From NCBI GenBank assembly GCA_019096155.1, contig JAHCVI010000006.1, forward strand, positions 496,001 to 560,000: 64,000 bases of DNA. Reading direction: 5' to 3'. Shown in pieces: positions 48,798 through 61,898 of the stretch (its first letter is position 1; every line of letters starts with the position of its first letter). The notes under the pieces are model-generated. The model saw only the letters and a program-made list of their open reading frames with translations. It was not told where the DNA came from and made no database searches. The position numbers were made by a program, and so were the translations under genes. Source of the stretch: Staphylotrichum longicolle. Its lineage: Eukaryota > Ascomycota > Sordariomycetes > Sordariales > Chaetomiaceae.

Positions 48798-49185
48798 TGT
48801 GATGGGCTCGGGCTTCACCCGAGCAAGTAAGGTCTAGGCTTTGCCAGACCGTAGACCGGGCCTACTACGAACCCCGACTGGAGACTAGACCCCGGCGAGA
48901 TAGTCCGGGCTGGGCCCGAGTCAGACCCTAAACCGGATCCGACTCGAGCCGTAACAGGGCCTGAGTCAGACCTCAAACCGGATCTAGACAGGTCCTGGAC
49001 CCTGTCTGACTCAGGGACAAGCCGGACCTGACAGGGGCGCTGAAGGGACTGGACGATATAAGGCAAGAACCCTCTACGCCCTCCTGTATTGTACTTTTTC
49101 TCTCCTTAAGATAGTTGAATAGAACATTGTGCGCTTATCTGCAGTTGCTATAAGGCCGGCACCTTACATTTCAACTATCTTCACA

Positions 49186-52100
49186 ATGGAAATACACGAC
49201 TTGCACTGGGGGACGATACTATAACCCCTATCGAGACGACGACGCCGATCCAAACCCACCCCGACTTCGACATAGCCTAGCCTTAGACTATTAACAACCC
49301 CGATATAGAATGGGTTCAAGAGCACTTCCGAAGTATACGAGAAATACTCGAACGCCAAAACGCTAAGATCGAATCCCTCCGAGCAAACTAGGCGGCAACG
49401 GCCCCGGCTCCCGCGGCCCCGGCTACTCCCCGCCCCCTGAGAAAACGCCTTCCAGCAGGACAACCCTTCGACGGTAAAAAAGGAGCTCTTCTCTCGGCTT
49501 GGAGGGATACAATGGTATATACCCTCGAAGCAGACCGGGAATATATTAGAACCAACCGGGACTAGTGGGTATTCATTTGGTCGAACCTCACCCGCTAGGT
49601 TTAGATACGTGTTGTAGTGTACTACGAATCGGGAGGGCCCTCCTACGGGTATAACCCGACGGCATTCCTCTACCTTGGAACCATTTTCTCGAACCCCTAC
49701 GAGAAGACCTTGGCCCTATCGGACCTGGAAGACCTCTGGTAAAGCGACAACGAACCGTTCCCCGCCTTTATCGTTCGCTTTAAAAGCAGTCCTGTCGAAG
49801 GTAGGAGGGCTTGGTTGGAACGACGAGCTATGGATCGTCAAGCTATAGCACTGCCTCGCCCCAAGACTTAAGCTTTTAGGAGTAGGACGAGGCATTCCCC
49901 GTAACGACTACGGACAGGCAGTCGAGAGGTACCGAGAGATTACAACCAACTTCGAGGCTCTCCAACTTGGAAATAGGTATTAGCGAGGGAGAACCCGCCA
50001 AGCCGGATACCCCAATAGGAGCAGGGATGCAGATAGAGATACCCCGATAACGGATATCAACGTAATGCAAATCCGGTAGGGCAGGGTAGGGACGAATAGA
50101 TCTAGAGGAAACCCCTAGTCAGGAAATAGGACGACCCTAGGAGACTATAGGCCTCGCGCGAAATAGGTTAGTCAAGAGATACGCGCCGCGTATAGGATAG
50201 CCGGGGCCTGTATTCGATACGGCTAGAAAGGACACTTCATCCCCGAGTGTACCTTCGCCCTAGCCGCTAGGCCATCGTAGTAGGAATACGCCCCGTTGGA
50301 CATTCGGATCCTTGGCGTAGAAGGAGAAGAGGAGGAAGGTTACCCACTCTCCGAAGAAGACTAGGAATAGGAAAAAGAATAGCCTCCGAGCAGAGTTGCA
50401 TAGAGGCCGAAAGCACCCTCCGACTTAATAGACGAATCGGTAGAGATTAGAAAGAGAATGGACGAACCTCCCTTCCTTATCCTAGTACTCCTGAACTCTA
50501 CTAGCTTCGTAAATGCACAAGTAGATAGTGGGTGCTCTAGTTATAGCGCTATCAGCGAGAAGATGTGCTAGAAACTAGGAATTGAGCAACTTAGTTTGCC
50601 CACCGCTCGCGTCCTTAGGACCGTAGTCGGCCTATACCTAGGACGAAAAATAACGCGGATGGCGCGCGTTACAATGGACATCGACGGATGGACAAGCGAG
50701 GCTATATACTATATAGTTCCAGGCCTCGTATACGATATAATCTTGGGCCTCCTATAGATAAGGTATAGGAAGATCACTTTAGACGTAGACGCGGGTATCC
50801 TTATTGTTGGGACGGAACCTAGGCTCTAGGTAAAAAGAATGCTCGTCGCGACCGAAAGAGATAGGAATCTCCTAAGTTATAGGGATGGTATTCGTAGCGT
50901 TGGTAAAGAGGGTATAGAGAAAAGGGGCCCCTCTAGAATAGCAAAGCACCTTCCTGGTGACGAGCCTCCGAGAGATGACGACTATATTGGAAGCGAGGCG
51001 CGCCCGACTTGGGCCCGAACCGGACCTGGTTTGGAACCTCCCTAAGGAATTAAGCGACTTCGCCGACCTCTTCGATAAGGAGAAAGCCAACGGACTCCCC
51101 TTATATCGAGGCCCTGCCGACTATTATATTAGACTTAAGATAGGCCTGGACGGAAAGACACCGAACTCCCTGGGGACCGTTATACAAATACTGCGAGACC
51201 ACCTCTTGGAAGTATAGAAGTAAGTCGTTGACCTTATAGACAAGGGATGGATTTATACGAGTTCTTCGGTGGCTACGGCTCCTATTCTCCTAGTCAAGAA
51301 GGGCGATAGAGGATAGAGATTCTATATAGATTATCGAGCCCTTAATAAAATTACCCGCTAAGATCGGTACCCTTCCTCTTATTAAGAGACGCTCCGGTCC
51401 TATTAGGGGCCCGGTGGTTTACGAAACTCGATGTCCGGGCGGCCTTCTACCGAATTCGAGTAGCTAAAGGGACGAGCATCTAATAGCTTTCCGGACGAGG
51501 TTTGGACTCTTCGAATGGCTTGTCTACCCTTCGGGCTAGTAGGCGTACCCGCTACATTCCAACGATATATCAACAATGCTCTCGGCCCGATACTCGGCGA
51601 CTTTGTAATGGTTATACCTCGACGATGTCCTTATCTACTTAGGGGGAGTAGGAAGGAATATATAGAAAAGGTTAGGGAGGTATTTAGGAGGCTTTGGGAG
51701 GCCGGGCTCTCCTTAGACCTCAAGAAGTGCGTATTTACTACGAAAGAAGTCAAATACCTAGGTTACATTATAGAGGCCGGGGAACGGATCCGGCTAGACC
51801 CCGAGAAGCTTAGGGCTATTTAGAAATGGGAAGCGCCAAGCAAGGTGCGAGGGGTCCGGAGCTTCTTAGGGTTCGCCAACTTCTACCGAGACTTCATCCC
51901 TAACTTCTCCGAGAAGGCCGTACCCCTTGACACAACTCACCCGTAAGAATATCCCCTTTTATTAGGGGAAGGTAGAGCAGGAGGCCTTCGAAATGCTAAA
52001 AACTGCCTTTATATCAGAACCGGTCCTCGCCCAATAGGACCCGGACAAGGAGATAATACTCGAAGCAGACTATTCGGGCTCGGCCCTAGGCGGATGTCTC

Positions 52101-54024
52101 TCTTAGCGGGGCGAGATAGAGTCCTTTACCCCGTCGCCTACCACTCCGCGAAACTAACCCTGCCGAACGAACTATACTATATACGATAAGGAACTATTGG
52201 CTATTATCTCTTGCCTTAAAGCCTGGTCGGCGGAGTTGTATAGCGTTGCCGCCCCCTTCTAGATTCTTACCGACTATAAGAACCTCGAGTACTTTTCCCA
52301 GCCCCGATAGATTAGCGAACGACAAGTACGTTAGGCTAAGACACTCTTACTCTTCAACTTCGAGCTTAGTTACCGCCTAGGCTCCTAGGCGTCGCGACTA
52401 GATGCCTTTCCCGATAGGAATAGGGCCACTTAGGACGTACTACGGATAGTATAGCTCCTCCCCCAATTACCCAGCTAAATATAGCAGGCATGTAAAAGGA
52501 GATCCCCTTGCCTATAGGAGAGTATACTATTCGCGGACAGATAGCTTGCAGACCTCTAGGATCAAGGGGTTAAAGGGGGTAAATGCTATACCCCTAGCTC
52601 TAGGTAGTATAAGACAGGGTATAGAAGTTCCCAAGAAAGCCGAGCTGCCTATACCTAAATTATAGACTGCTCTCTCAACACTTAAGATATATTATAGTTC
52701 AAGGGAAGGCTCTAGCTCCCTATATAGGAGCCCCTTACTACTACAATCCTTCAACGAGTCTACGACTCCCCTATATCGGGCTACCTAGGCAGGAATGGCC
52801 TATTTAAAATGCTTTAGAGAGATTACTACTAGGATCTAATATCCCTAACGCGAAACGGTTCGCCCGGAATTGCCATTAGTACCGAGGAGCTAAGTTTTCA
52901 CGACAGCTCCGGCAAGGACTACTCTAGCCCCTACCGATTGTAGACCGCCTTTAGAAATAGATCTCTATCGACTTTATAGTCGACCTCTCCGTAGGAGACA
53001 AGACCGCCCCTAGGTACCTAATAGTTATTATCGACCGATTGTCTAAATATATATAGCTCGAAGCCATAAACTCGATGAAGGCCGAGGAATATGCTCTTCG
53101 CTTCCGCGACGTCTGGTGACGATTCTATAAGTTCCCATTATAGATCATTACCAATCGCGGCTCGAACTAGCTTAGTAAGTTTTAGACTATACTCTACAAA
53201 GCTATTGGAATCGAATAGTTGCTATCCACCGCCTATTATCCCTAGATAGATGGTGGGATAGAGCGGATCAACCAAGAAGTTTAGGCGATCCTAAGGACTA
53301 TCGTCACCTTTTCGTAGTATAACTAGCCCGAACATTTGCCGGCCTACTAGCTTGCAATTAATAACTAGGACTCGATAGTTACAGGAATAAGTGCCAATTA
53401 CCTCCTCTATAGATACGATATAAGTCCGATCTAACGGGTAACGACTCCTACTACCCCCATCTCGAGTCTATAAGGAAAGGCTGCTAGTTTTCTCAAGCAC
53501 TTAAAAGAAAGTATAGAGTGGACGTAGGCTACTATTGCGTACATATAGTAGCGGTAATAAGAGAATACAAACCGTTCTCGCCGCCTAGCGGAGAGGTTCG
53601 AAGTAGGCGATAAGGTATAGCTTTCCCTATATAATATTAAGACGAACCGACCTAGTCGGAAGCTTGACTAGGTTAATGCTAAGTACCGGGTAGTCGAGGT
53701 CCCTACGCCCTTGACGGTAAAACTTGACATACTTTAGGGCCTTTACCTAGTCTTCTATATAGACCTGGTCGAGCGGGCAATATCCGACCCGCTCCCCTCC
53801 TAATAGGTTATAGATTCCTAGCCGGGACCTACTTGGGAACTATCGTATAACGGGTCCTATAAAAGGAATACGAGGTTAAGGCTATTCTAGCCGCGTAGAA
53901 TATAAGGGGAAGGGGGAATAGGCGCGACGTGCTAGTAAAATGGAGGGGTTACAACTCCCTAACTTAGGAACTACTCGAGAATATAGAAAGCACTATTATA
54001 CTAGATATATTCGAGCAGGATTAG
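49186..54024 (+). pseudogene. Gypsy-B3 gag-pol
   Basis: Gag start at 49,186 and chromodomain end near 54,024. In this copy a private base insertion just before YLDD (VMVIPRRCPYLL) shifts the RT frame. Other lesions are as in B1. Confidence 0.87.
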
Positions 54025-54294
54025 GGAGATGCCTATTATAATAACGGACCGGTTATAAATAGGAGGAGAGCAATAATACAAGAGACGACTAGGGTGAATT
54101 AAGGCTAGTGCTATTTACATAACATTAATACAATTGGTTCCGCACTAGACGCGGGGCGGACGAGAGACGTATATAGCAGGCGCCGAAAAAAACGCAGCGA
54201 CGCGTTCCACTAGAGGAAGAAAAGAACGAAAACAGAAAACCCGGCGGAGGCCTAACTACTCCGACGCGACGACGCCATCCTAGGACTTAGAATC

Positions 54295-55470
54295 CTAAGC
54301 GGGGTCGACAAGGGCTACGTCGGTATCGGCAAGGGCGGCGTCGGCGTCGGCAAAGGCGGCCTCGTAACGAGCGCGTGCAATGGAAGCGGTATAGATACGC
54401 TCTACCGTACGCTCGGAGGGCGAGAGGGAGCGGTCGCGACGACGAGGGGTGAAAGGGAGGGGACCCGTAGCGCAACGCGAAGAATGAATGTAGCGTCTAG
54501 ACCGAAGGGTCCGAATAGGCATAGGGGTGCCCGAGGCACGTCCAAACCGGGAGACGTAACAGGCGAAACAGGGCCTAGGACACGTCTAGACCGAGAAGGG
54601 CGGGCGGGTGAGGAAGTACTTAGAACGCGCTCGACGAAGGCGGTATTAGTCGACGCGATAGTCGACATAGACTCGTTCATACTCCTTAGCTCGCGTATAA
54701 GGGTATTGTTCTACGCTATAGCGCGGTTGTTAATACGTTAGGCCACCTCTAAAACGTTATTGTTAAAAGAGGGGGCGGGGATAATACTCAAGCGGCGGGA
54801 AGGCATACTAGGAGCAGGTCCGGAGTTAACCAGGGCGAACTCAGCAAAAGAGCGGCGAGAGTTGCCCTCCTGACGGGGGGCGAAGGCGAGGCGACCCGGG
54901 GTCCGGTTGGCTTGGGCTACGTCCAGTAGCGAGGAGAACGAATACACTAGGGCCGAGAACGCAGGAGCAAGGACGGCGTGCTTGGCGCGTTAGTTCGGGG
55001 TACAGGGGATAGTAGGAGAAATAAGGGCAGAGTTGTCCTTATAATAGGCGACGATACGCTTAATGCTAGTGCAGAGACGGGCGTTGTTCGCCTATAACTA
55101 CAGATCCTAGACGCAGCTAGTATAAGCGGCGCGACACTCCTTATAGCCCGCGCCACGGCCGGGAGTGCAATGAACTCTAGTGCCGCTTAGAAGGCGGCGG
55201 ATATATAGCAAGCAAAACTACTACTTTTCGAGCTAAAGGTCAAACTCTTTATCGGAAGAGTCGCCCTCTACAATATACCCGCCAAGGGATAGGCTCTAGT
55301 TCTTTTAATACTTTTCAGGCACTATCAGCTCGCGTTACAAACGCGTACTAGATCTAGAGCAGAGGACTTACACTACGATCTTCGTTGTAGTCGCCGCCGG
55401 GACAACGGCCACCGCCACTACTACCGAGAGCGCCGGCCGCGAGAGATATACTAGAATTGTTCTTGTTATT
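54295..55470 (-). pseudogene. Antisense ORF of gypsy-B3
   Basis: Same frame as in B2 down to 54,559, where one lost A (GACGTAACAGG for GACGTAAACAGG) shifts it; the C-terminal part continues in the neighbouring frame to 54,295. Confidence 0.55.
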
Positions 55471-56258
55471 TAGGCGTAGGAATCGCGCGCGAGGAGAGAA
55501 GGACGAGAGGTACGTTCGGGACGAACGCGCGGCGAGGGTAGAGTATTATTGTAGAGGTTGCAGGAAGAATTCGTAACGTACGTGGGGAGAAAGGAAGAAA
55601 AGGTCGGGGAGGAGACTACGTAGGGGAAAGGGAAGTTATAGAAGATAGCGGAGAGGAGGAAAGGTTGCTAAGGGAACGCGGCTCGAACCCAGTACGCGAG
55701 CCTGTTGTTTATAGGGCGCGTTTCGACGAAGGATACGCGGCTCCTAGAAGGAGCCGGAAGGAACCCGGCATAGGACCTGGGGGGACGTCAATACGGAGTA
55801 GGTAGGGCCGTTGCTAGGACGATAGGCGGCTTAGGAGGGGGTAGGACGAGCGGCCCTTTCGAAATAGCTTCTAGGGGAGGGGGGTATATAATGGGCTCGG
55901 GCTTTACCCAAGCAAGTAAGGTCTAGGCTTTACCTAGACCGTAGACCAGGCCTACTACAAACCCCGACCGGAGACTAGACCCCGGCGAGATAGTCCGGGC
56001 TAGGCCCGAGTTAGACCCTAAACCGGATCCGACTCGAGCCGTAACAGGGCCCGAGTCAGACCTCAAACCGGATCCAGATAGGTCCTAGACCCTATCTGAC
56101 TCAAGGACAAGCCGGACCTGACAGGGGCGCTAAAGGGACTAGACGATATAAGGCAAGAACCCTCTACACCCTCCTATATTGTACTTTTTCTCTCCTTAAG
56201 ATAGTTGAATAGAACATTGTACGCTTATCTATAGTTGCTATAAGGCCGGCACCTTACA

Positions 56259-56460
56259 TTTAGGGTTACAAAATTAAACTTAAAGAAGGCGCTTAGTTAA
56301 AGTTCTTCAAGGTATATTATATAAATAAACTTTAGGATAACGAATTAAAGAGATATCTTAAAGCTAACTTTAAAATAGAGTATATTAGACCGTCGATATC
56401 TCTAGTAGGGTACCCGATTCTTTTTATACTAAAGAAGGATAGAAGACTTTCTTCTTTTTT
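56259..56460 (+). pseudogene. Old gypsy RT scrap, third copy
   Basis: TTTAG (56,259-56,263) and the RT fragment, ending at the LINE2c 5' end. Confidence 0.75.
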
Positions 56461-56842
56461 GCTTCGCCGACCCTACACGGACAGTGGTCCAATCGGCCCA
56501 AAAATAGTACCGTTGGAAAGCTCTCGAAAAGCTCTATCTACCCACACCTGTTGCAGCTGCGCGCGCGCCGCTGCGTGGCCGCAGGAGGTGTAGGAATTGG
56601 GAGAGCCTTCGCGGCGTCCACGGTCGAAGAAATCCTCACGACTTCGCCACCACATCGCCACTGACATCACCACTCCTATATCGCCACCCACCTCGTCGTC
56701 GACCCACTTTTCCCCACTTTTTGGATCCACTTTTCCCATTGTTTATACCCCTTTCGGTTGCCCGGCCAACGACTATCAATAACAACAATTACCCCCTGAA
56801 AATCTAAAAACGTTAAAATCGATAAAACCCTCAAAAACAACA

Positions 56843-58326
56843 ATGGCGACTACTGGCCTTGCTTCTAGCACCCATAACCTCCCAGTTACGGGCCTACTTC
56901 AACGCCCTACCCGGCACCTACCCAAGCCTACAGAGGCCCCCAGAGCCACCTCACGGCCTGGAAAGGAGCCCTGCAGAGGGCTCCTCGATGGCTTGGTGGC
57001 CTTGGTGCCAGCCGAACAGCAGGGTATAGCCCAGAGCCTTGCAAAGGAGGTCTATACCCTGTTCACTACTCTACAGCAGAACCAACCACTGCAACCACCG
57101 AAGCAGTCACTGTAACCAACCTGCAGAAGGTGGTTACAGAGGCTGTTCGAGCCGCTGTAGGCCCGGGCCCTACCCAGCGAGTCGCCCAGGGCCAGTCGTG
57201 GGCTACAGTGGCTGCCACAGCTTCGGCACCACTGATCCAGCCCACACAGCCCCCCCAGCCCACGAAGGCCATCCCTCATAGGATCAACCGTGAGATCCTA
57301 GTCCGGGGAGCCAACCTGCCAGCCGACCTAGCCAAACGAACCCCCGTCGAAATCGTCCAGGCAGTCAACCAAGCCTCGGCCAAGAAGGGAGCCATTGCAG
57401 CCCGAAAGCTACCTAGTGGTGATACAGTGGTTACGTTCAGTGACCCCACTACTAAGGACTGGCATACGAAGAACAACCAATGGCTGCAGCAGGCCTTCGG
57501 CGACCAAGCCAAGGAGGCCTACAGAACCTTTACAGTCCTTGTAAAAGGCCTACGCAAGGCCGATTTACAGGGCACTACAAAGGAAGCCTTCGGTGCGGCC
57601 ATAGGCCTTCGGTCCGTTGACCAGGTCAAATTCCGGCTTCCTACTAACCCAGGGTTCACCAGAGCCACTATATTAGTTACCTTGGAAAGCCAGGAAGAGG
57701 CCCGCAAGGCCTATAATCAGGGTGTGATTTGGAACGCCCAGATCCTAGACTGCGAGCCTTACTAGGCTGCCTTGGAGCCAAAGCAGTGCTTCAAGTGTTG
57801 GAAATAGGGCCATATACAGCGGTACTGCCGAAAGGAGGCCCTATGTAGCAGGTATAGTACCGGGACCCACGGGGAGGGCAAGGCCGCAGAGGCTCTTTGC
57901 CCTACTTACAGTGGCCAAATGCCCTATAAGTGCCCTAGTTGTAGTAGAGGGCACCCTACCTGGGCCAAGGAGTGCCCACAGAAGATCAAAGCCAAGGAAG
58001 AGGCCCGCGAAGCCTACCACCACCGACCCCGAGCCTTCGAACCACCTACTACCCAGCCAGGGCCAGTTTTTACCTTCCACAGACCCCAGCCACAGGAAGA
58101 CGAAGAGGGCTTTCAAAGGGTTGGGGCAAAGAGGCCCCGGCTACAGAGAGGTTGGCAACCACTGACCTCAGTAGCCGGCAGGGACTCCTTACAGAGCCGA
58201 ATCACCTTTGGCCCTACCCAGCCGACTACCCAGCTAACTACCCCGACTACCCAGCCGACTACCCAGCCGACCACCCAGCCAACCACCCAGCCAGAGGATA
58301 CCGCTATAGAAAGCGATGAAAATTAA
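56843..58326 (+). pseudogene. LINE2c ORF1, one private frameshift
   Basis: As LINE2a, but one C is lost near 57,094 (GCAACCACCGAAG), shifting the frame between LQP and KQSL. Shared ambers at 57,763 and about 57,805. Confidence 0.82.
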
Positions 58327-61300
58327 GATCCTACTCTAGAACACCGAAGGCAATAAGCAGGCGCTTGAGGCCCTGCTAGAGGAGGCCCAGTACGACCTCC
58401 TAGCGATATAGGAACCTTGGATCAACTGTCACACCAAGTCAACCTACTACCCCAGAAGCTCGAAATACTACCTGGTCCACACTTGCAACGGCCGGGCAGC
58501 TATATTCGTAAGCCGACAATTCAATATCGGGCAGTGGGAGTACGAAGCCACTGAGGACCACTGCAGAGTCTGGTTCCCAGGGCTGGGAAGCAGTGGACTA
58601 GAGCTCTGGTCTATCTACAACCCCTTCGACAATACCACCCTATCAACCCTACTTAACCGACCACTACCTACCTACCCAACGGTCCTTGCGGGGGACTTCA
58701 ACCTCCACCACCCACAGTGGGACCGGTACGACCGGTACCAACCAGAAGCCGAAGCCCTGCTAGAACTAGCAGCGCAGTGGGACTTGGACCTTCGAACCCC
58801 AGCTGGCTCAATTACCAGGGCCCCCCAGGGGACCCAACGGGGCCGCACGTCAACGATTGACCACTTCTAGGCCACTGTGGGCCTTCCGACGGCCTACTAT
58901 GGCCTAGAGCACCGGGGGAAGTCAGACCACTACCCACAGGTCCTTGAAGTCTATACCAGTGGGCCCCCCCTACCACAGGCCCAGCCAGAGGGCTGGAATT
59001 GGAAGCTGATGAAGGAGAGCCGCGTGGAAGCCGAAGCGGCCTACCTACCACTCCGAATGGGCCTGCAAGACCCGGGGCCACAGGGCCTCAAAGCCCGAAT
59101 CCAGGATCAACAGGGCCTACAACAGGCCTTCGATCAGTTGATTACAGAGCTTCAGAGGGTAGCCGAACTGGCCACCCCCCGGAAGAAAGCCCAACAGAGG
59201 CTACGCCTCACCCTGGTGGTCAGTGGAAGTCAAAGAGGCCCAGCAACAGGCTAGAGAAGCCGAAAGGCAACACAGGGTAGCCCCGTCGGGGTACAACAAA
59301 CGAAGGCTCAACCAGAGCTTACAAGCCCTGAAAACTACTATCAACCAGGGGAAGACGAAGGCTTGGAGGGCCACTGTTCAGAAGGCCACCCACCACCCGG
59401 ACCTACTTTGGTCACTGGAACGATGGGCCCGTTGCAGAAGCTTCAACCCCCCGGACCCCCCGAAGCTTCCGACTCTCAAAGACCCTACACAGGGCCACGA
59501 CCTCACCACCCACCAACAAAAGGCCGAAGCCTTGGCCACCAAGTTCTTCCCTAGCCCAGTGGCTGATCTTACTGATATAGAGGACCCAGACCTACTACAA
59601 CAGTGGGTTCCAGGGTTCGATATAGAGGTAGAGGTCACTACAGAGGATATCGAAGCCACGCTGTCACGAATCAGCCCCTGGAAGGCCCCAGGCGAGGACC
59701 TTCTACCCACTGGCCTACTGAAGGCTTGTGGTCAGCCACTGTATACGGTATTGGCCGTACTTACAGAGGCCTGTTTCCGGCTTAGCTAGTTCCCAGGCAG
59801 GTTCAAGAGAGCCAAGACAGTAGTTCTATAGAAGCCTGGAAAAACCCCCGAAACCTACCGCACCCCCGCAGGCTATAGGCCTATAGCCCTCCTACCAACG
59901 GTCAGGAAGGTTATAGAGGCCTTGGTAGCCCGAAGGGTTACCAGGGCTGCTGAGGCCTATGGCCTATTACCCACCGAGCAAATGGGTAACCGGGAACACC
60001 GATCCACTGAACTAGCATTCGACTAGTCGTGGCCCAGGTCCAAGAGGCTTGGAGGCAACGAGCCACGGCTAGCCTCCTACAGTTGGATATTTCGGGTGCC
60101 TTTGATACTGTCAACTATACCCGGCTACTAGCCACTCTCCGGGAACAGGGCTTCCTATAGTGGCTAGTAGTGTAGGTGAGGGCTTGGTTGACTAACCGTG
60201 TGGCTACCCTCTATTTCGACGGCCAGAAAACAGACGACATTCCAGTGGTTGCAGGGGTTCCACAGGGCTCGCCGCTCTCCTCAGTCCTCTTTATCCTCTA
60301 TATAGCTTCGCTATATAAGGCCTTAAAACAGGACCACCTACTGGTTAGTATAGTAGGCTTTGCCGACGATACTAACCTTCTAGTCTTTGGGAGGAACCCC
60401 CAAGCCAACGTTCAACAACTGGAAAAGGCCTGGAAGACTTGCCTACAGTGGGCATCTACCCGTGGAATGGCCTTTGCAGGCCACAAGTGTGAATTGATAT
60501 ACTTCAACAAGTCCCGAACGCAGTGGCCAGACCCTGTGGCCCTTGCCCACCCACTAGGTAATGGCTATAGTGTGGTCAGGCCAGTGGCCTCAGCCCGGTT
60601 CTTAGGGGTGTGGCTTGACTGGAAGCTATCCTGGAAGCCACATTGCCAGGCGGTGGAAAGGAAGCTAAAAACCTAGGATTTCGCTCTTTCGAGAATTGCA
60701 GCCAAAACGTGGGGCCCCAGCCTATCCAAGGCTCGGGAGGTCTATACCAAGTGTATTCGCAGTGCTATAGCCTACGGGGCTTCCACGTTCCACCAGCCAA
60801 CGGCTCCAGGGGGGGGAAACAAGCCACAGGGCCCTGCAAAGGCCCTGACGAAGGCCCAGAACCGAAGCCTTCGTATAGTAGTGGGGGCCTACAAGACCTC
60901 CCCTACTAGATGCTTGGAAACAGAGGCTTGGGTACCCCCGTTGGACCTCTATTTCAACAAACGGCTAGCCGACTTCGAGGCCCGGCTACAGCGGAAGTCC
61001 CTACAAACAGGAGCTGGCCCAGAGGTCGAACGAACAACCCCGGGCCACTTGATTACAGAGGCTTGCAACAGAATCTACCACAGATTCAGAAAGTGAAAGA
61101 GCCGTAGCCCCAGGCCACAACAGAGCCCACAGCGACTTACACCCACTAAATAGGCCACTATTACAGTAGGTAAGTAGGCCGACCAGTGGGGAAAACAGGG
61201 AAGAAGAGCCACAAGAGGTTGACTACCGACGAAGTGGTCGAACTGGCTTGGCAGGCCTGTTGGGAGGGCCACAGAGCCCAACAGAGGGCCACAGTGGTGA

Positions 61301-61713
61301 GGATGGCCGACGAAGACCCCCCAACCCTCCTTTTTACCGACAAAGCTCTGAAGAGGCACGACGGCCTAACGAAGGCCCAGAGCTCCCTATTAGCCCAGGC
61401 CCGGATAGGGGATATTGGCTTGCGGGACTACCTATTCCGGGTGAAGGTCCCACAGGTGCCCACCCCCTACTATGCCTATGGCCAGGGCAGGGAAACAGTA
61501 GAGCACTTGGTGGTGCAGTGCCCCGACCCACCGCTACAGAGGCCGTGGGAGCAACGGCAAATTCGGTCACATAGGGACCTACAGACTGTTTTTCGGGGGG
61601 TCCCTGAGAATATTCGGCTTGTTCGGCAGGTTCTAGGTTAGCTAATGGACTCTGGTCGACTACTAGAGTATAGGCTGGCTAGAAAGCTAGACCTAGAAAT
61701 GGTAGAAGGCTAA
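58316..61713 (+). pseudogene. LINE2c ORF2, heavily mutated 3' half
   Basis: Besides the shared ambers, it has stops at several Trp and Gln sites: in HF-stop-ATVG near 58,868, in RLS-stop near 59,787, at 59,829, and near 60,160-60,175. FADD persists near 60,360 and the finger is YYAYGQG. The 15-bp repeat is not expanded. Confidence 0.82.
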
Positions 61714-61898
61714 GCCTAGAGACTAATATAGGGCTTCCATTCTATTGTATTGTATTAGATTCACATCGTGGCTTTAGAAGAGTAGACGGAGGTTTTTACC
61801 TGGCCTATACGGTACGGTTTCCTCTGTACATAGCTAAGTAGAAGGACCGGCACGCCTTCGGGCATATCGGTATATGAAAATCTATCTACCTATCTCTA

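Larger units (their letters stand above)
48798..56258 (+). mobile_element. Gypsy-B3, third array copy
   Basis: 7,461 bp, LTRs 48,798-49,168 (371 bp, one base lost) and 55,887-56,258. Same LTR asymmetry, stops and gene order as B1 and B2. Confidence 0.92.
56461..61898 (+). mobile_element. LINE2c: last array copy with its own 3' end
   Basis: The 5' part (56,461 to about 58,790) matches LINE2a and 2b. Beyond that, substitutions accumulate and extra ambers appear, and from about 59,530 the sequence matches LINE3 instead. The 3' UTR and a degenerate (TCTA)n tail end at about 61,898 and lead into different flanking DNA. This is the expected right-hand parent of the array. Confidence 0.9.
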
